Shown here one piece after another: positions 8,225 to 16,907 of a stretch of 64,000 nucleotides of DNA (positions are counted from its first letter, which is position 1; every line of letters begins with the position of its first letter). The stretch spans positions 1 through 64,000 of the forward strand of contig CAMJPH010000002.1 of assembly GCA_946407715.1 (NCBI GenBank), read 5' to 3'. A program made the position numbers and the translations under genes. Under the pieces are notes generated by a model. It made no database searches. It saw nothing but the letters and a program-made list of their open reading frames with translations, and was not told where the DNA came from. This stretch comes from an uncultured Bacteroidales bacterium. GTDB taxonomy: Bacteria; Bacteroidota; Bacteroidia; Bacteroidales; WCHB1-69.

Positions 8225-8995
8225 TCAATCATGGTTCACATATTTCACCACCTTGGCAGGCACTCCCACCGCTATCGCGTAATCGGGAATATCCTTTGTC
8301 ACCACCGCCCCGGCTCCTATCCTGGCGTATTTGCCAATATGATGGCACGAAGACAAAATAATTGTCCGTGAGCCGACAACCACCCCCTCCTCTATGACCA
8401 GTTTTGTCGGTTTTATGACACTTCTTGGGATAGAGGGATCGGAATGATAGGCGTGTTCATGACTTTCTATAATCACACCATTCGTCAAACGTACATTGTC
8501 CTTAAGAACAACCTGCCCCGAATAATCAATAAACACATGCTTTGCGAGCAAGACATTGTCGCCTATGGAAATGGAACCATCCAAATAATGCTGACGGTTT
8601 ATGATCACATCATTTTCCACCGTAAGGTTCTTCCCTGCATGGTACCGTTTTGTGTAGGCCGCGTTCCTTTTTTCCCTTAACGACTCCCTTTCATATTTGA
8701 TGTCGCCATACTTTATGTAAAACTCCCGGTTTTCGTAGAAATCTTTCACCCACGCTTCCCGTTTCAGGTTGGTCTCACAATACTGTCGCCCTGTCTTTTC
8801 CCTTTGTTCCTTCCCCAACTCCCAAAACCTTTCTTTCATATATTGGTTGCTCCACATCCCGTATTTTCTATAGCAGCCGAAGATGTCGAAGAACAAGGAG
8901 AGCCTTTTCCGCCCTTCAAATGCCTCCCGGCTGATTTCTCCGGCGTGCTGCCATCCATATCTGGCCACTTGTCTGAGCCTTCGGATCTTACTCAT
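8225..8995 (-). CDS. Left-handed beta-helix (hexapeptide) acyltransferase
   Basis: A 256-residue protein with a charged helical N-terminal half (1 to about 115) and a C-terminal hexapeptide-repeat domain (about 125-250) of the maltose/galactoside O-acetyltransferase type. ESHEHAYHSD (about 177-186) contains the likely catalytic histidine, and the last coil ends with AIAVGVPAKVVKYV, a typical ending. The long N-terminal extension is unusual for this family. It overlaps the epimerase gene by 4 bases. Likely role: O- or N-acylation of a sugar in the repeat unit; donor unknown. Confidence 0.82.
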   Translation of the reverse strand: MSKIRRLRQVARYGWQHAGEISREAFEGRKRLSLFFDIFGCYRKYGMWSNQYMKERFWELGKEQREKTGRQYCETNLKREAWVKDFYENREFYIKYGDIKYERESLREKRNAAYTKRYHAGKNLTVENDVIINRQHYLDGSISIGDNVLLAKHVFIDYSGQVVLKDNVRLTNGVIIESHEHAYHSDPSIPRSVIKPTKLVIEEGVVVGSRTIILSSCHHIGKYARIGAGAVVTKDIPDYAIAVGVPAKVVKYVNHD

Positions 8996-9864
8996 TTCCC
9001 AATTGACGTGAATAACATTGAGACCATGTCATCCTTCAGGATTCGGGGCTGCCACCCCGTGTCTTTCATCAGTCGCGTGCAATCCATACCCGCACAGGCT
9101 GAAGAGCCATTGTCCGCAACATCGTATCGCACCTGATAGCCCAATTTCTCACCTATCATTTTGACACTCTCCGCATATTGGAGCAACGAGTATTGGGTGC
9201 CTGTGCCAAGATTATAGGTCGCTGCCCTTTTCTCCTTGTCTAAAGACGCAATGCTGACAACCCCCGTGGCCGCGTCACTTACATCAAGGAACGTCGCATA
9301 TTGGTTCGGGGCCGTCACCGTGAACGGTTCTTTGTTCAAAGCCTTTTGGACAAAGAAATACAAAAACCGCTGGGGCATCATCAGGCTCGCCAGACGAACA
9401 TTGGTGACATAGGGAATGGCCGACACCGAAAACAGTTTCTCCGTGGCATACTTGGCCATGCTGTACAGATCAACAGGAACAATGGGAGAATCTTCCTTCG
9501 ACAACTCCCCGACAGGCAAACGTTTATACACCCCCTGCGAGGAAAGATTAATCACAGATTTCGCTTTCAACGTTTCCAGCCGTTTAATCAGCTTTTCGGT
9601 AAAATCAAACGCCTGGGCCAGCAACGTGGCGTCGTTGCTGCGTGCAAAAGCGCAGTTAATCACCGTGTCAATATCTTCAAAATCTCTTGAAAACAAGTCG
9701 TCAAGAGGATACAGTGACATTCTTGGATGCTCAGGCAACGGATTGACCTTGTCTTCAGGGCGTCCTCCGATGGCCGTCACCCAAAAACCGTCATTCCGAA
9801 GCAATTCGTTCACCACGGCCTGTCCCAAAAAGCCGGTGGCGCCGGTAACCAGTATCGTTCTCAT
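8992..9864 (-). CDS. NAD-dependent epimerase/dehydratase (extended SDR)
   Basis: A 290-residue extended short-chain dehydrogenase. The NAD-binding motif TGATGFLG is at residues 7-14, a serine region is INLSSQGVYKR (about 105-115), and the active-site pair is in YSMAKYATEKL. This is the fold of nucleotide-sugar 4-epimerases, dehydratases and reductases. Length is slightly short compared with RmlB or GalE (320-350), nearer to 4-ketoreductases. The product is a modified nucleotide sugar; which one is not clear from sequence. It ends 4 bases into the acyltransferase gene and starts 3 bases after the ATP-grasp gene. Confidence 0.85.
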   Translation of the reverse strand: MRTILVTGATGFLGQAVVNELLRNDGFWVTAIGGRPEDKVNPLPEHPRMSLYPLDDLFSRDFEDIDTVINCAFARSNDATLLAQAFDFTEKLIKRLETLKAKSVINLSSQGVYKRLPVGELSKEDSPIVPVDLYSMAKYATEKLFSVSAIPYVTNVRLASLMMPQRFLYFFVQKALNKEPFTVTAPNQYATFLDVSDAATGVVSIASLDKEKRAATYNLGTGTQYSLLQYAESVKMIGEKLGYQVRYDVADNGSSACAGMDCTRLMKDTGWQPRILKDDMVSMLFTSIGK

Positions 9865-9867
9865 AAA

Positions 9868-11151
9868 TCAGCAAATAAAACCGTTAATATCCTCATACTC
9901 AACGCCAGGAAGAAGCAGTTCCCTGCCATCTTCCCCAAGTATATGGATTGTTTCGTTAATTTTCTGCATCGTTGAAAGCAGTTGCTCCGTTGTATCGACG
10001 GATCCAAGCACTCTGATGGAAATCTGCGCCAACAGGCCACGCATTTCCTCCGTGACCGTCTCGCCGGGAATGTGCGCGACCACCACATCTGCCACCTGCG
10101 GCATCGTTCTCACCGCCTCCAATCCCGTGATTTCTTTGATTGTGCCGGGAGCACACAAGCAGGAGACGTTGAAAGCCGGCGTTTCAAATTCCGGTTTCAC
10201 TTTCGGAGCAATGTCTTCCTCCCCCATCTTACCCGTCAGGGAAAAGCAAATCATCATATCCAAAGGGTCATAACCGCAAACCCGATTCAAAATCTTATAT
10301 TCAAGGGAACCCGTCGGGCGGAAGCCAAGATCATACAAATAACATGTGCCGTCCTCCACTTTGCACTGCATAAACATCATGCCGTCCTTGATTCCCAAAT
10401 GGCGGAACATGTTCTTGCAGTTCTCCTCAACCTCGACCCTGTACTTTGAAAGGTAAATGGACGGGAAAGTATAACCCACCGGCAGCGGAATCACATCACT
10501 GCCTTGGTTCTGTTTGACATGGCGGTTTGCCAAAGCGGAGAGATAGTAGTTGCCGTTCTGGAAAGTCCAGAACACCGTGACCTCGCGGCCGGCCATATAG
10601 CGTTCAATCAACACCTTGCCGGTTTTAGAGGCATTTTTTGCCGTTTCCACCGCGTCAAGCAGCTGTTTTCTGTCATAGCATATCGTAATCCCTCTTGATC
10701 CGCTGTTATCCACCGGTTTCACCAAAACGGGATATTGGATTCGCTCATCATCAATATCATATTCAGGGATTGTAGGCACACCGAACTGCCGGCAAAGTGC
10801 CTTGTATTTATCCTTGGCGATAAGCGTTTCAAACTGCTCTTTTGTCCCGTAGCACGGCAAGCCCGTCTTTTCGCAAATCTCCGCATAATACGGAAGCAAC
10901 ATGTCATTAAAACCGACAAAGACGCCGTCAATCCGGTTTCCCTTCACATACTCCACCACGGCATCCACATCAATCACACTGAGATCAACCGCCTCATCCG
11001 CGATTTGCTTACCCGGCGAGTCTTCTATTTTGTTATAGTCGGCCACCAAGGTGTAGATTCCCATAGCCTGCGCTTTTTTCACAATCTCGCAAGAGAAGCG
11101 CATTCCGCCCAGTATCAGCAGCCGTTTCCCTTTAAGTTCTTGATACATCAT
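9868..11151 (-). CDS. CarB/PurK-like ATP-grasp ligase
   Basis: A 427-residue ATP-grasp protein. The pre-ATP-grasp domain has LLILGGMRFSCEIVKKAQAMG near the start. The ATP-binding part has PVLVKPVDNSGSRGITI (about 136-152) and VLIERYMAGREVTVFW (about 174-189). After it comes a C-terminal domain of roughly 110 residues. The motif that normally ends in E-x-N-P-R reads LYDLGFRPTGSLEY here, so the usual metal-binding Glu/Asn pair is replaced. It may bind metal differently or have changed activity. The start overlaps the stop of the DegT-like enzyme by 4 bases, so the two form a pair. Confidence 0.85.
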   Translation of the reverse strand: MMYQELKGKRLLILGGMRFSCEIVKKAQAMGIYTLVADYNKIEDSPGKQIADEAVDLSVIDVDAVVEYVKGNRIDGVFVGFNDMLLPYYAEICEKTGLPCYGTKEQFETLIAKDKYKALCRQFGVPTIPEYDIDDERIQYPVLVKPVDNSGSRGITICYDRKQLLDAVETAKNASKTGKVLIERYMAGREVTVFWTFQNGNYYLSALANRHVKQNQGSDVIPLPVGYTFPSIYLSKYRVEVEENCKNMFRHLGIKDGMMFMQCKVEDGTCYLYDLGFRPTGSLEYKILNRVCGYDPLDMMICFSLTGKMGEEDIAPKVKPEFETPAFNVSCLCAPGTIKEITGLEAVRTMPQVADVVVAHIPGETVTEEMRGLLAQISIRVLGSVDTTEQLLSTMQKINETIHILGEDGRELLLPGVEYEDINGFIC

Positions 11152-12092
11152 TTGATAATGTCAATAATTCTGTTCATTTCCTGCATCCCATACCGTTGGT
11201 CAACAGGTATTGGTATCAACTTCTCCGCCAATTCATACTCCAACATTCCATTCTTCGTCCATTCCTTCACATTCGGCCAGTAGGTGGCCACAAAAACCTT
11301 GTTCGCAATCAGTTTCTGCCTTAACGAAGCATCTTCCGTCCAATACGGATAGACCATCGGAACCGCCTCGTCTTCCAAATCCCAATTAATTCGGTTTGAG
11401 TTTTTCAGCTGTTCGTCCAAAAGGGCAAAATTGTCTCTCCGCCTCTGTTTCGCACCAATATAATCCACTCCCGCCAAAAGCGCATCCGTAAGTCTGGACA
11501 TACACTTTATTTCTTGGCCGCAAAGCGCGTCGTCGTTGTTGCGGAAATCCAAATAGCCATCCTCAGCCCCCAAGTCTATTCGTTTCAACAAATGCGACAT
11601 CCGTTCAAACGAAAAATCCTGTTCCAAATCCCGCTCCAGCACTTGTGATGTATAGAGATAAGCGCCGTCCGGCACCCCGAAGAATTTCCGTGCGGAGTAA
11701 AATGTGTCTATTCCCGGTACAGGTTCTGCATAAAAAGCCTGGGCGTTATCCACAATCAACCGATTTCTGTATGCTTCAGCAAGACGTTTCACACAATTCT
11801 GCTTCAGTCCGAAATAATTGGTGTAAAGGAACGCTTCCCCTTCTTCCAACATCGGCAATTCCACAGGCTCCAGCACTTCATTGACGGGGTAAAAAGAATA
11901 GTCGATTCCCAATTTGATTATCGGTTCCAGCATAACTTCACAGGTGTAATAAGGAATATACACCTTTGTATATTGCCGGGCCCGCAAGACATACTCGAAA
12001 CTGTTGCGGGCAGTATTGAGGCGTATAGCATCCTTGTGTTGATGTACGCCTTCACGGAGTTCCAATTCAAAATAGCCGCCGATGGGGGTCAT
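11148..12092 (-). CDS. DegT-like PLP enzyme (divergent subfamily), copy 1
   Basis: A 314-residue fold-type I PLP protein related to DegT/DnrJ/EryC1/StrS sugar aminotransferases but shorter than the usual 360-400. The lysine that should hold PLP is K136 in YSARKFFGVPDG, and D115 in LIVDNAQ should bind the pyridine nitrogen. The C-terminus has a PVDQRYGMQEM motif that recurs as CDQRYDEDDM in the gene at 25118-26206; the two are paralogues. Each sits beside a CarB-like ATP-grasp gene, here with a 4-base overlap. It could be an aminotransferase acting on a sugar or on a small keto acid. The reaction is not known. Confidence 0.75.
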   Translation of the reverse strand: MTPIGGYFELELREGVHQHKDAIRLNTARNSFEYVLRARQYTKVYIPYYTCEVMLEPIIKLGIDYSFYPVNEVLEPVELPMLEEGEAFLYTNYFGLKQNCVKRLAEAYRNRLIVDNAQAFYAEPVPGIDTFYSARKFFGVPDGAYLYTSQVLERDLEQDFSFERMSHLLKRIDLGAEDGYLDFRNNDDALCGQEIKCMSRLTDALLAGVDYIGAKQRRRDNFALLDEQLKNSNRINWDLEDEAVPMVYPYWTEDASLRQKLIANKVFVATYWPNVKEWTKNGMLEYELAEKLIPIPVDQRYGMQEMNRIIDIIK

Positions 12093-12125
12093 TTACCGAG
12101 TGTCTAACAATAAAACAGTCTCGCC

Positions 12126-12626
12126 TCAAGCATTTATCTCATGAAAAGGGTCAAAAAACAGAACGTGTATAACCCCATACTTTCCAACAAGGAAATACAC
12201 TCTTGCATTCCTTTGTCCTTCGCTTCTATCCGAATCTGTTCTTTTTTCAGTTTCAAGAGCAAAATGATATATTAACACATCATCGTCTATCCATTTCCCT
12301 GTTTTCACCTTCAATAAATCAAGAAGCTTGCCTTTGATTTTAGACTCGTTGAAATGTTCAGTGTAATCCAACGTGTCAATCACTTCATTCATGGATTTCG
12401 ATGCATACTTTTTCATTTGACAGAAATATCCATGTATTTCATCTTGGGTGAATACCTGCATAAAACCATAATCTGTCGAAAGGTCAATCAAATCATAACT
12501 GACTATCATTTTCTGATTCATGGACAATTTTGCATCTTCAACAGAAATACCTTGCGACAAACTGGCAGGCTGGTGAATTTGGTTCAACAAGTCATCATTA
12601 ATTTCAAAATCGGTAATATCCTGCAC
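12126..12626 (-). CDS. Unrecognised 166-residue protein coupled to Panacea (candidate toxin)
   Basis: I do not recognise this protein. It probably starts at GTG 12624-12626, which overlaps the TAG stop of the Panacea gene by one base (TAGTG); this is a common coupling arrangement. No signal peptide or membrane segment is seen. The C-terminal end alternates strand-like hydrophobic stretches (RVYFLVGKYGVIHVLFFDP) followed by FHEI. Panacea proteins are antitoxins with very varied small toxin partners, so a toxin role is the natural guess from context alone. The A/T-rich composition sets the pair apart from its neighbours. Confidence 0.6.
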   Translation of the reverse strand: MQDITDFEINDDLLNQIHQPASLSQGISVEDAKLSMNQKMIVSYDLIDLSTDYGFMQVFTQDEIHGYFCQMKKYASKSMNEVIDTLDYTEHFNESKIKGKLLDLLKVKTGKWIDDDVLIYHFALETEKRTDSDRSEGQRNARVYFLVGKYGVIHVLFFDPFHEINA

Positions 12627-13168
12627 TATCTTTTGTCCTTTCTGTTGTTGTCGTAACGTGTTTTATAATACGAATACATGTCTTCGAGGCTAATGGTGTT
12701 CTCAGAGTTCTCAAATGGATCCAAATTCCCTCTGGCATTGCTCCATGGGGCTTCGCAATGAGTCATAAACACCAACTGGTCCTGATTTTTGGAACCATAT
12801 ATTCTGATTAGTTCATCAAGCGTCTTTTGCTGCAGTTCGGTAAGATCAAATTTTGCCTTATATGAATGAATGGCATCTGTCATCGTACCGTCCATAACAA
12901 AATCCTCCTTTTTAAACTGCATATATCTTCCAACTGACTTGAACCGCTGATACACAGAAGGGTAAACCGGACCGTTCACCCAAGCCTGCGGCTGTTCGTC
13001 AAAAAGCAGCTGTTTGTCAAAGAAAACCATCATCCATGCCTGAATGTAATAAAGTATCTTCTGCAATTTCAATGGGGTTACCGTCATCCCTTCCTTCAAC
13101 AGCACCAAGCCGCAATAGGTCGCAACATCTATAATATCTTGCTTATTTAATTTTTCCATTGTTTTCAT
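12626..13168 (-). CDS. Panacea-domain protein (GepA/DUF4065), candidate antitoxin
   Basis: A 180-residue cytoplasmic protein with the Panacea fold. Typical features are the N-terminal helix MTVTPLKLQKILYYIQAW (about 28-45), the QAWVNGPVYPSVYQRF block (about 61-76), a middle helical part with LDELIRIYG, and a late HCEAPWSNAR motif. Panacea-domain proteins are known antitoxins that neutralise many unrelated toxins by direct contact. Here the gene is followed by a 166-residue partner with a one-base overlap. The pair interrupts a run of sugar-modification genes and has no evident role in polysaccharide synthesis. It looks like an inserted stability or defence cassette. Confidence 0.8.
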   Translation of the reverse strand: MKTMEKLNKQDIIDVATYCGLVLLKEGMTVTPLKLQKILYYIQAWMMVFFDKQLLFDEQPQAWVNGPVYPSVYQRFKSVGRYMQFKKEDFVMDGTMTDAIHSYKAKFDLTELQQKTLDELIRIYGSKNQDQLVFMTHCEAPWSNARGNLDPFENSENTISLEDMYSYYKTRYDNNRKDKR

Positions 13169-13206
13169 TTCAGGTTACAAAAATAGATATTCTTTCAATT
13201 CTGAAA

Positions 13207-14415
13207 TTACGGTTTTTGTAATTTTATCATCAGCAAATTGTTAATATTATTCAAAGAACTCTCCATTTCCTCCTCCTTCTCAAACCGCAGCACCAACGTA
13301 CCTATCGCGTCGTTGGCCCCCTCGAACGAGTTCACCGGGTCACCCTTTTCAACCCATAAGTCTTCCTCCACCACCTCAGCGGGCAAATCCTTCGAGATTT
13401 CAAGACACTCGAAAAGCCCCGCCTTGTCGGCATGGAGGATCACCTCCGCCCAATGGCCGTTGTAAGGTTTCTGTTCTATTTCCGGCACGGAATCACCCAC
13501 TATGTAACGGGTCATGGCGGTAATCATATCCACACCCGTGGCATAGTGCAACATCTCGCACAGACGGTTGCCACCGCCGCGGGGGGTCAGCTCCATAATG
13601 TAGGGTTTCCCATTCGTCCCGATGCGGGTTTCAATGTTATAGACATTGGTCTTCATCCCCAACAAGGTGATGAGACGTTGTATTTCAGAGGTCAGATATT
13701 GTTCCTGCTCACTGGTGAATGTGGAGGGCCAGCTGTACGCCGCCGGGGTGTAGGGGTTGGTGGCGTTCACGTCGAAACGCTGGGCGTTGAAACTCACGAA
13801 TTTCAACTTACCATCCACCGAGAAGCTGTCGGTGTCGGACGAGCAGCCCTGTTTCTCTATAAAGTCCTCCACGATAATGTGTCCCGACAAAGACTTGTCG
13901 AAGGCATGCTCCACTGCCGCCCGCCACTGACTCCTGTCATCCACGCGTGTCACACCCTTGGATCCTGCAGAATCGGTAGGCTTTACTATCACCGGGAATT
14001 CAAACGCGCCACAGTCATCCAAGGCATCTTCCATCCGCGAATACCCTTTCGCCTTCGGCACATTGAAACCGTGTTCCGCAAGAAAAGCGCGGAACCGGTC
14101 TTTGTTCTGCAAGATGCAGACAGACTCGTATGGTCCGAACGAGGGCAGCCCCATCTTTTCCTGCACATACGCCGCACTCACCACGCCGGGATCCACACCG
14201 AAAGACATGATGCCGTCAATCTGTTTCTCCTGCGCCGCTTTCAAGACCGCCTCCTGATCTATAATACTAACGTTGACGTACTCGTCGCTGTATTTGTGGG
14301 CGATGTTGTCTGGCAGATAATCGGCGGTGATGACACAATAGCCCTGCTCGTGCGCCGCCTTGATGACGGGCAACAGATAACGGATACCGCCGAGAAGCAT
14401 GAGTCTCTTTTGCAT
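13207..14415 (-). CDS. CarB-like ATP-grasp ligase
   Basis: A 402-residue ATP-grasp protein starting at ATG 14413-14415. The reading frame continues upstream into the aminotransferase gene, but that extension is not expected to be translated. Landmarks are RLMLLGGIRYLLPVIKAA at the N-terminus, PVIVKPTDSAGSKGVTRV (about 135-152), HIIVEDFIEKQG, and the metal motif YIMELTPRGGGNRLCE, where Thr replaces the usual Asn. The start is 2 bases from the stop of the VioA-like aminotransferase. That position suggests it may attach a carboxylic acid to the 4-amino group made by that enzyme (inference). Confidence 0.87.
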   Translation of the reverse strand: MQKRLMLLGGIRYLLPVIKAAHEQGYCVITADYLPDNIAHKYSDEYVNVSIIDQEAVLKAAQEKQIDGIMSFGVDPGVVSAAYVQEKMGLPSFGPYESVCILQNKDRFRAFLAEHGFNVPKAKGYSRMEDALDDCGAFEFPVIVKPTDSAGSKGVTRVDDRSQWRAAVEHAFDKSLSGHIIVEDFIEKQGCSSDTDSFSVDGKLKFVSFNAQRFDVNATNPYTPAAYSWPSTFTSEQEQYLTSEIQRLITLLGMKTNVYNIETRIGTNGKPYIMELTPRGGGNRLCEMLHYATGVDMITAMTRYIVGDSVPEIEQKPYNGHWAEVILHADKAGLFECLEISKDLPAEVVEEDLWVEKGDPVNSFEGANDAIGTLVLRFEKEEEMESSLNNINNLLMIKLQKP

Positions 14416-14417
14416 GA

Positions 14418-15527
14418 TTATCGCACAATAAGTTCCAAAATTCTGTTCACGTCCTCGTCGCTTAGCACGTGGTGCATCGGCAGGCAAATCACTTCGTTGG
14501 CAATTCTTGTCGCAACAGGCAGGTTTTCGGTCCCTGCCGAGGGCAAGCCACGATAGGTGCTGAAAGTGCTGATGAGCGGGTAGAAATAGCGGCGGCCCAA
14601 AACGCCCTGATCCTTCATCTTGAAATAGAGTTCGTCACGGGTCATTCCGTATTCTTCCGCCTTGATGAAGATAGGGAAATAGCTGTAATTGTGCCGCACA
14701 CCCGGCATGTCGTCGAAGAAGCGGACACCTTTCACGTTCCGCAACGCGGCACGGTACTTGACGGCCACTTGATGGCGTTTTTCAATCGCCACATCCACCT
14801 GTCTGAGGTTCAGCAGACCATACGCGGAACGCACCTCATCCATCTTGCTATTGATGCCCGGGGCCACAACTTCGGTTTCGCCCGCGAAACCGAAGTTTTT
14901 GAGATAGTCAATACGCTTCTTCATCTGTTCGTCATGCATCACCAAAGCGCCTCCTTCCAAGGTGTTATAGACTTTGGTCGCATGGAAACTTAAAGTGGCC
15001 ATATCGCCTTGCTCGAGGACAGATTTCCCGTTCACCTCCACTCCAAACGCATGGGCGGCATCGTAAATCACTTTCAAGCCATACTTGTCAGCGATGTCCT
15101 GGATGCGTTCCATATCGCACGGCTTGCCATAACAATGTACTGGCATGATGGCAGTTGTGTGCGGAGTGATAGCGGCTTCAATTCGGTCCGGATCGATACC
15201 GCAAGTGCTTTCCTCTATATCCACGAACACCGGTTTGCAACCGTTCCACCAAATAGAATGGGTGGTGGCCACGAAACTGTATGGTGTAGTGATGACTTCG
15301 CCCGTGATGCGCAGTGCCTGCAATGCCGTGAGCAACGGCAACGTTCCGTTGGTGAAAAGGCTGATGTACGGCACTTTAAGGTATTCACACAAGGCTTTCT
15401 CCAACTGTTTGTGGAACTGTCCATTGTTAGTAATCCACTTGCTGTCCCATATTTCCTTGAGCATCAGCTCGAACTCCGCCCTGTCCGGCAGCAAGGGGGA
15501 AGTGACGGTAATAGTGTTCTTATACAT
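14418..15527 (-). CDS. vioA: DegT-family sugar aminotransferase, VioA-like
   Basis: A 369-residue DegT/DnrJ/EryC1/StrS aminotransferase. PLP should be held by K185 in SFHATKVYNTLEGG, with D156 in VIYDAAHAFG. The N-terminal WITNNGQFHKQLE and ITTPYSFVATTH segments are, from memory, very like VioA of E. coli O7, which converts dTDP-4-keto-6-deoxyglucose to dTDP-4-amino-4,6-dideoxyglucose (viosamine, Qui4N). The substrate would come from RmlA and RmlB encoded at 57.4-59.5 kb; RmlC and RmlD are absent from the window, which fits. An imperfect repeat sits just upstream of its start. The amino group would be a target for the acyltransferases and ATP-grasp ligases of this locus. Confidence 0.85.
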   Translation of the reverse strand: MYKNTITVTSPLLPDRAEFELMLKEIWDSKWITNNGQFHKQLEKALCEYLKVPYISLFTNGTLPLLTALQALRITGEVITTPYSFVATTHSIWWNGCKPVFVDIEESTCGIDPDRIEAAITPHTTAIMPVHCYGKPCDMERIQDIADKYGLKVIYDAAHAFGVEVNGKSVLEQGDMATLSFHATKVYNTLEGGALVMHDEQMKKRIDYLKNFGFAGETEVVAPGINSKMDEVRSAYGLLNLRQVDVAIEKRHQVAVKYRAALRNVKGVRFFDDMPGVRHNYSYFPIFIKAEEYGMTRDELYFKMKDQGVLGRRYFYPLISTFSTYRGLPSAGTENLPVATRIANEVICLPMHHVLSDEDVNRILELIVR

Positions 15528-15528
15528 T

Positions 15529-15585
15529 TCAGCTATTGGCGTTTGGCTATCAGCTTTTAGCGTTCAGCTATCAGCTTTTAGCGTT
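15529..15585. repeat. 21-base-period direct repeat upstream of the VioA-like gene
   Basis: A perfect 19-base repeat, gctatcagcttttagcgtt, occurs at 15546-15564 and 15567-15585. A degenerate third copy (cagctattggcgttt) lies at 15529-15543. It occupies most of the 76-base gap between two aminotransferase genes and lies directly before the ATG at 15527, so it would be in the untranslated leader of a coupled message. Confidence 0.9.
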
Positions 15586-15603
15586 TTACTAATATTTGCA
15601 AAG

Positions 15604-16890
15604 TTATAGAATCGCTTCCTTGATACTCTCCACGATATACGCCAAATCTTCGTCCGTAACCATGGGACCGCTGGGCAGGCACATGCCCACCTTGAAAAGC
15701 GACTCGGAGACGCCGTTCACGTATGCGGGTGCATTCTTGTAAACCGGCTGTTTGTGCATCGGCTTCCAGAGCGGACGGGCTTCAATGCCTCTTTGGTCGA
15801 GCCACACACGCATAGCTTCCACGTTGGCGTTGGGTTCGCAGTCCGTATGCAGGCTACCGCCGCCGTGAACCACGCCGGCCGCACCACCCACCGCGCCTTG
15901 CACGGCAGTTCCGTAGGCCAACTCTTGCCCTTTCACCTTCAATTGTTCATCCAGCACAATGGTACAGAGCCAGAAGTTTGAATCATAGCGGTCATCAGGA
16001 TTGCCGTGAACCGTGATACCAGGAATGTCCGCGAAAGCTTTCTCGTAATATTGCTGAACATGCTTGTGGTGGGCAATATGGTCGTTGACCACAGTCATCT
16101 GTCCACGACCGATGCCTGCGCAGATGTTGCTCATGCGGTAGTTGTAGCCGATAGCCTCATGCTGGTAATAAGGATACGCCTCGCGGGCCTGTGTGGCCAA
16201 CCACATGATTTTCTTCCATGCCTGCTCATCGGGGCAAACCAGTGCGCCGCCACCCGAGGTGGTGATCATCTTGTTCCCATTGAAGCTCTGCACGCCATAT
16301 ACACCGAAGGTTCCCAGAACCTGCCCTTTCCAACGGCTACCGAAGCCCTCGGCAGCATCCTCAATGACGGGGATTTCATAGCGGTTGGCAATCTCCATGA
16401 TGCGCTCGATGTCGTAAGGCATGCCATAAAGTGCAACCGGCACAATGGCCTTGGGCTTCTTTCCCGTCTTGGCAATCCTGTCCTTAATGGCTTCTTCCAT
16501 CAATTCGGGGTCAATGTTCCAAGAACCTTTCTCGGAGTCCACAAATATTGGGGTTGCGCCGAGATAGGTGATGGGGTGCGAAGAAGCGCAGAAAGTGAAC
16601 GACTGCACAAGCACCTCATCGCCGGGGCCAACCCCACAGGCTATCAGCGACAAGTGTACCGCAGCAGTGCCGGAGCAAAGGGCAACGACACGCTTCTGCA
16701 ACGGGGGCTGTTGTAAAGACGTGCCTTCTTCTATACCGTTGCAAAAATCCTCAAGGTCTTTCTCGAAACCATTGACATTCGGGCCGAGCGGCACCACCCA
16801 ATTGGTGTCGAAAGCCTCTTTGATATACTTCTGTTCAATGCCCGCGTCGCTCATGTGCGCAAGGCAGAGGTAAATTCGTTTGTTTGGCAT
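15604..16890 (-). CDS. DegT-family sugar aminotransferase, PglE-like
   Basis: A 428-residue DegT-family PLP enzyme. The Schiff-base lysine is K207 in SFNGNKMITTSGGG and D178 lies in VIEDAAEGFG. Length, NWVVPLGPNVNGFE and the SFNGNK form resemble PglE-type enzymes, which aminate UDP-4-keto-6-deoxy-N-acetylglucosamine at C4. An insertion of about 40 residues rich in Gly and Ala (about 325-365, GTAVQGAVGGAAGVVHGGG) is present; as I recall, Bacteroidota versions often carry one. No PglF-type dehydratase is recognised in the window, so its substrate may come from elsewhere or from the CapE-type enzyme. Confidence 0.82.
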   Translation of the reverse strand: MPNKRIYLCLAHMSDAGIEQKYIKEAFDTNWVVPLGPNVNGFEKDLEDFCNGIEEGTSLQQPPLQKRVVALCSGTAAVHLSLIACGVGPGDEVLVQSFTFCASSHPITYLGATPIFVDSEKGSWNIDPELMEEAIKDRIAKTGKKPKAIVPVALYGMPYDIERIMEIANRYEIPVIEDAAEGFGSRWKGQVLGTFGVYGVQSFNGNKMITTSGGGALVCPDEQAWKKIMWLATQAREAYPYYQHEAIGYNYRMSNICAGIGRGQMTVVNDHIAHHKHVQQYYEKAFADIPGITVHGNPDDRYDSNFWLCTIVLDEQLKVKGQELAYGTAVQGAVGGAAGVVHGGGSLHTDCEPNANVEAMRVWLDQRGIEARPLWKPMHKQPVYKNAPAYVNGVSESLFKVGMCLPSGPMVTDEDLAYIVESIKEAIL

Positions 16891-16907
16891 TGGTTAATAA
16901 TTTAATA

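Noticed and set aside
13432..14556. 374-residue plus-strand open frame opposite an ATP-grasp gene
   Set aside because: No domain or sensible start; the minus-strand ATP-grasp and VioA-like genes explain the sequence.
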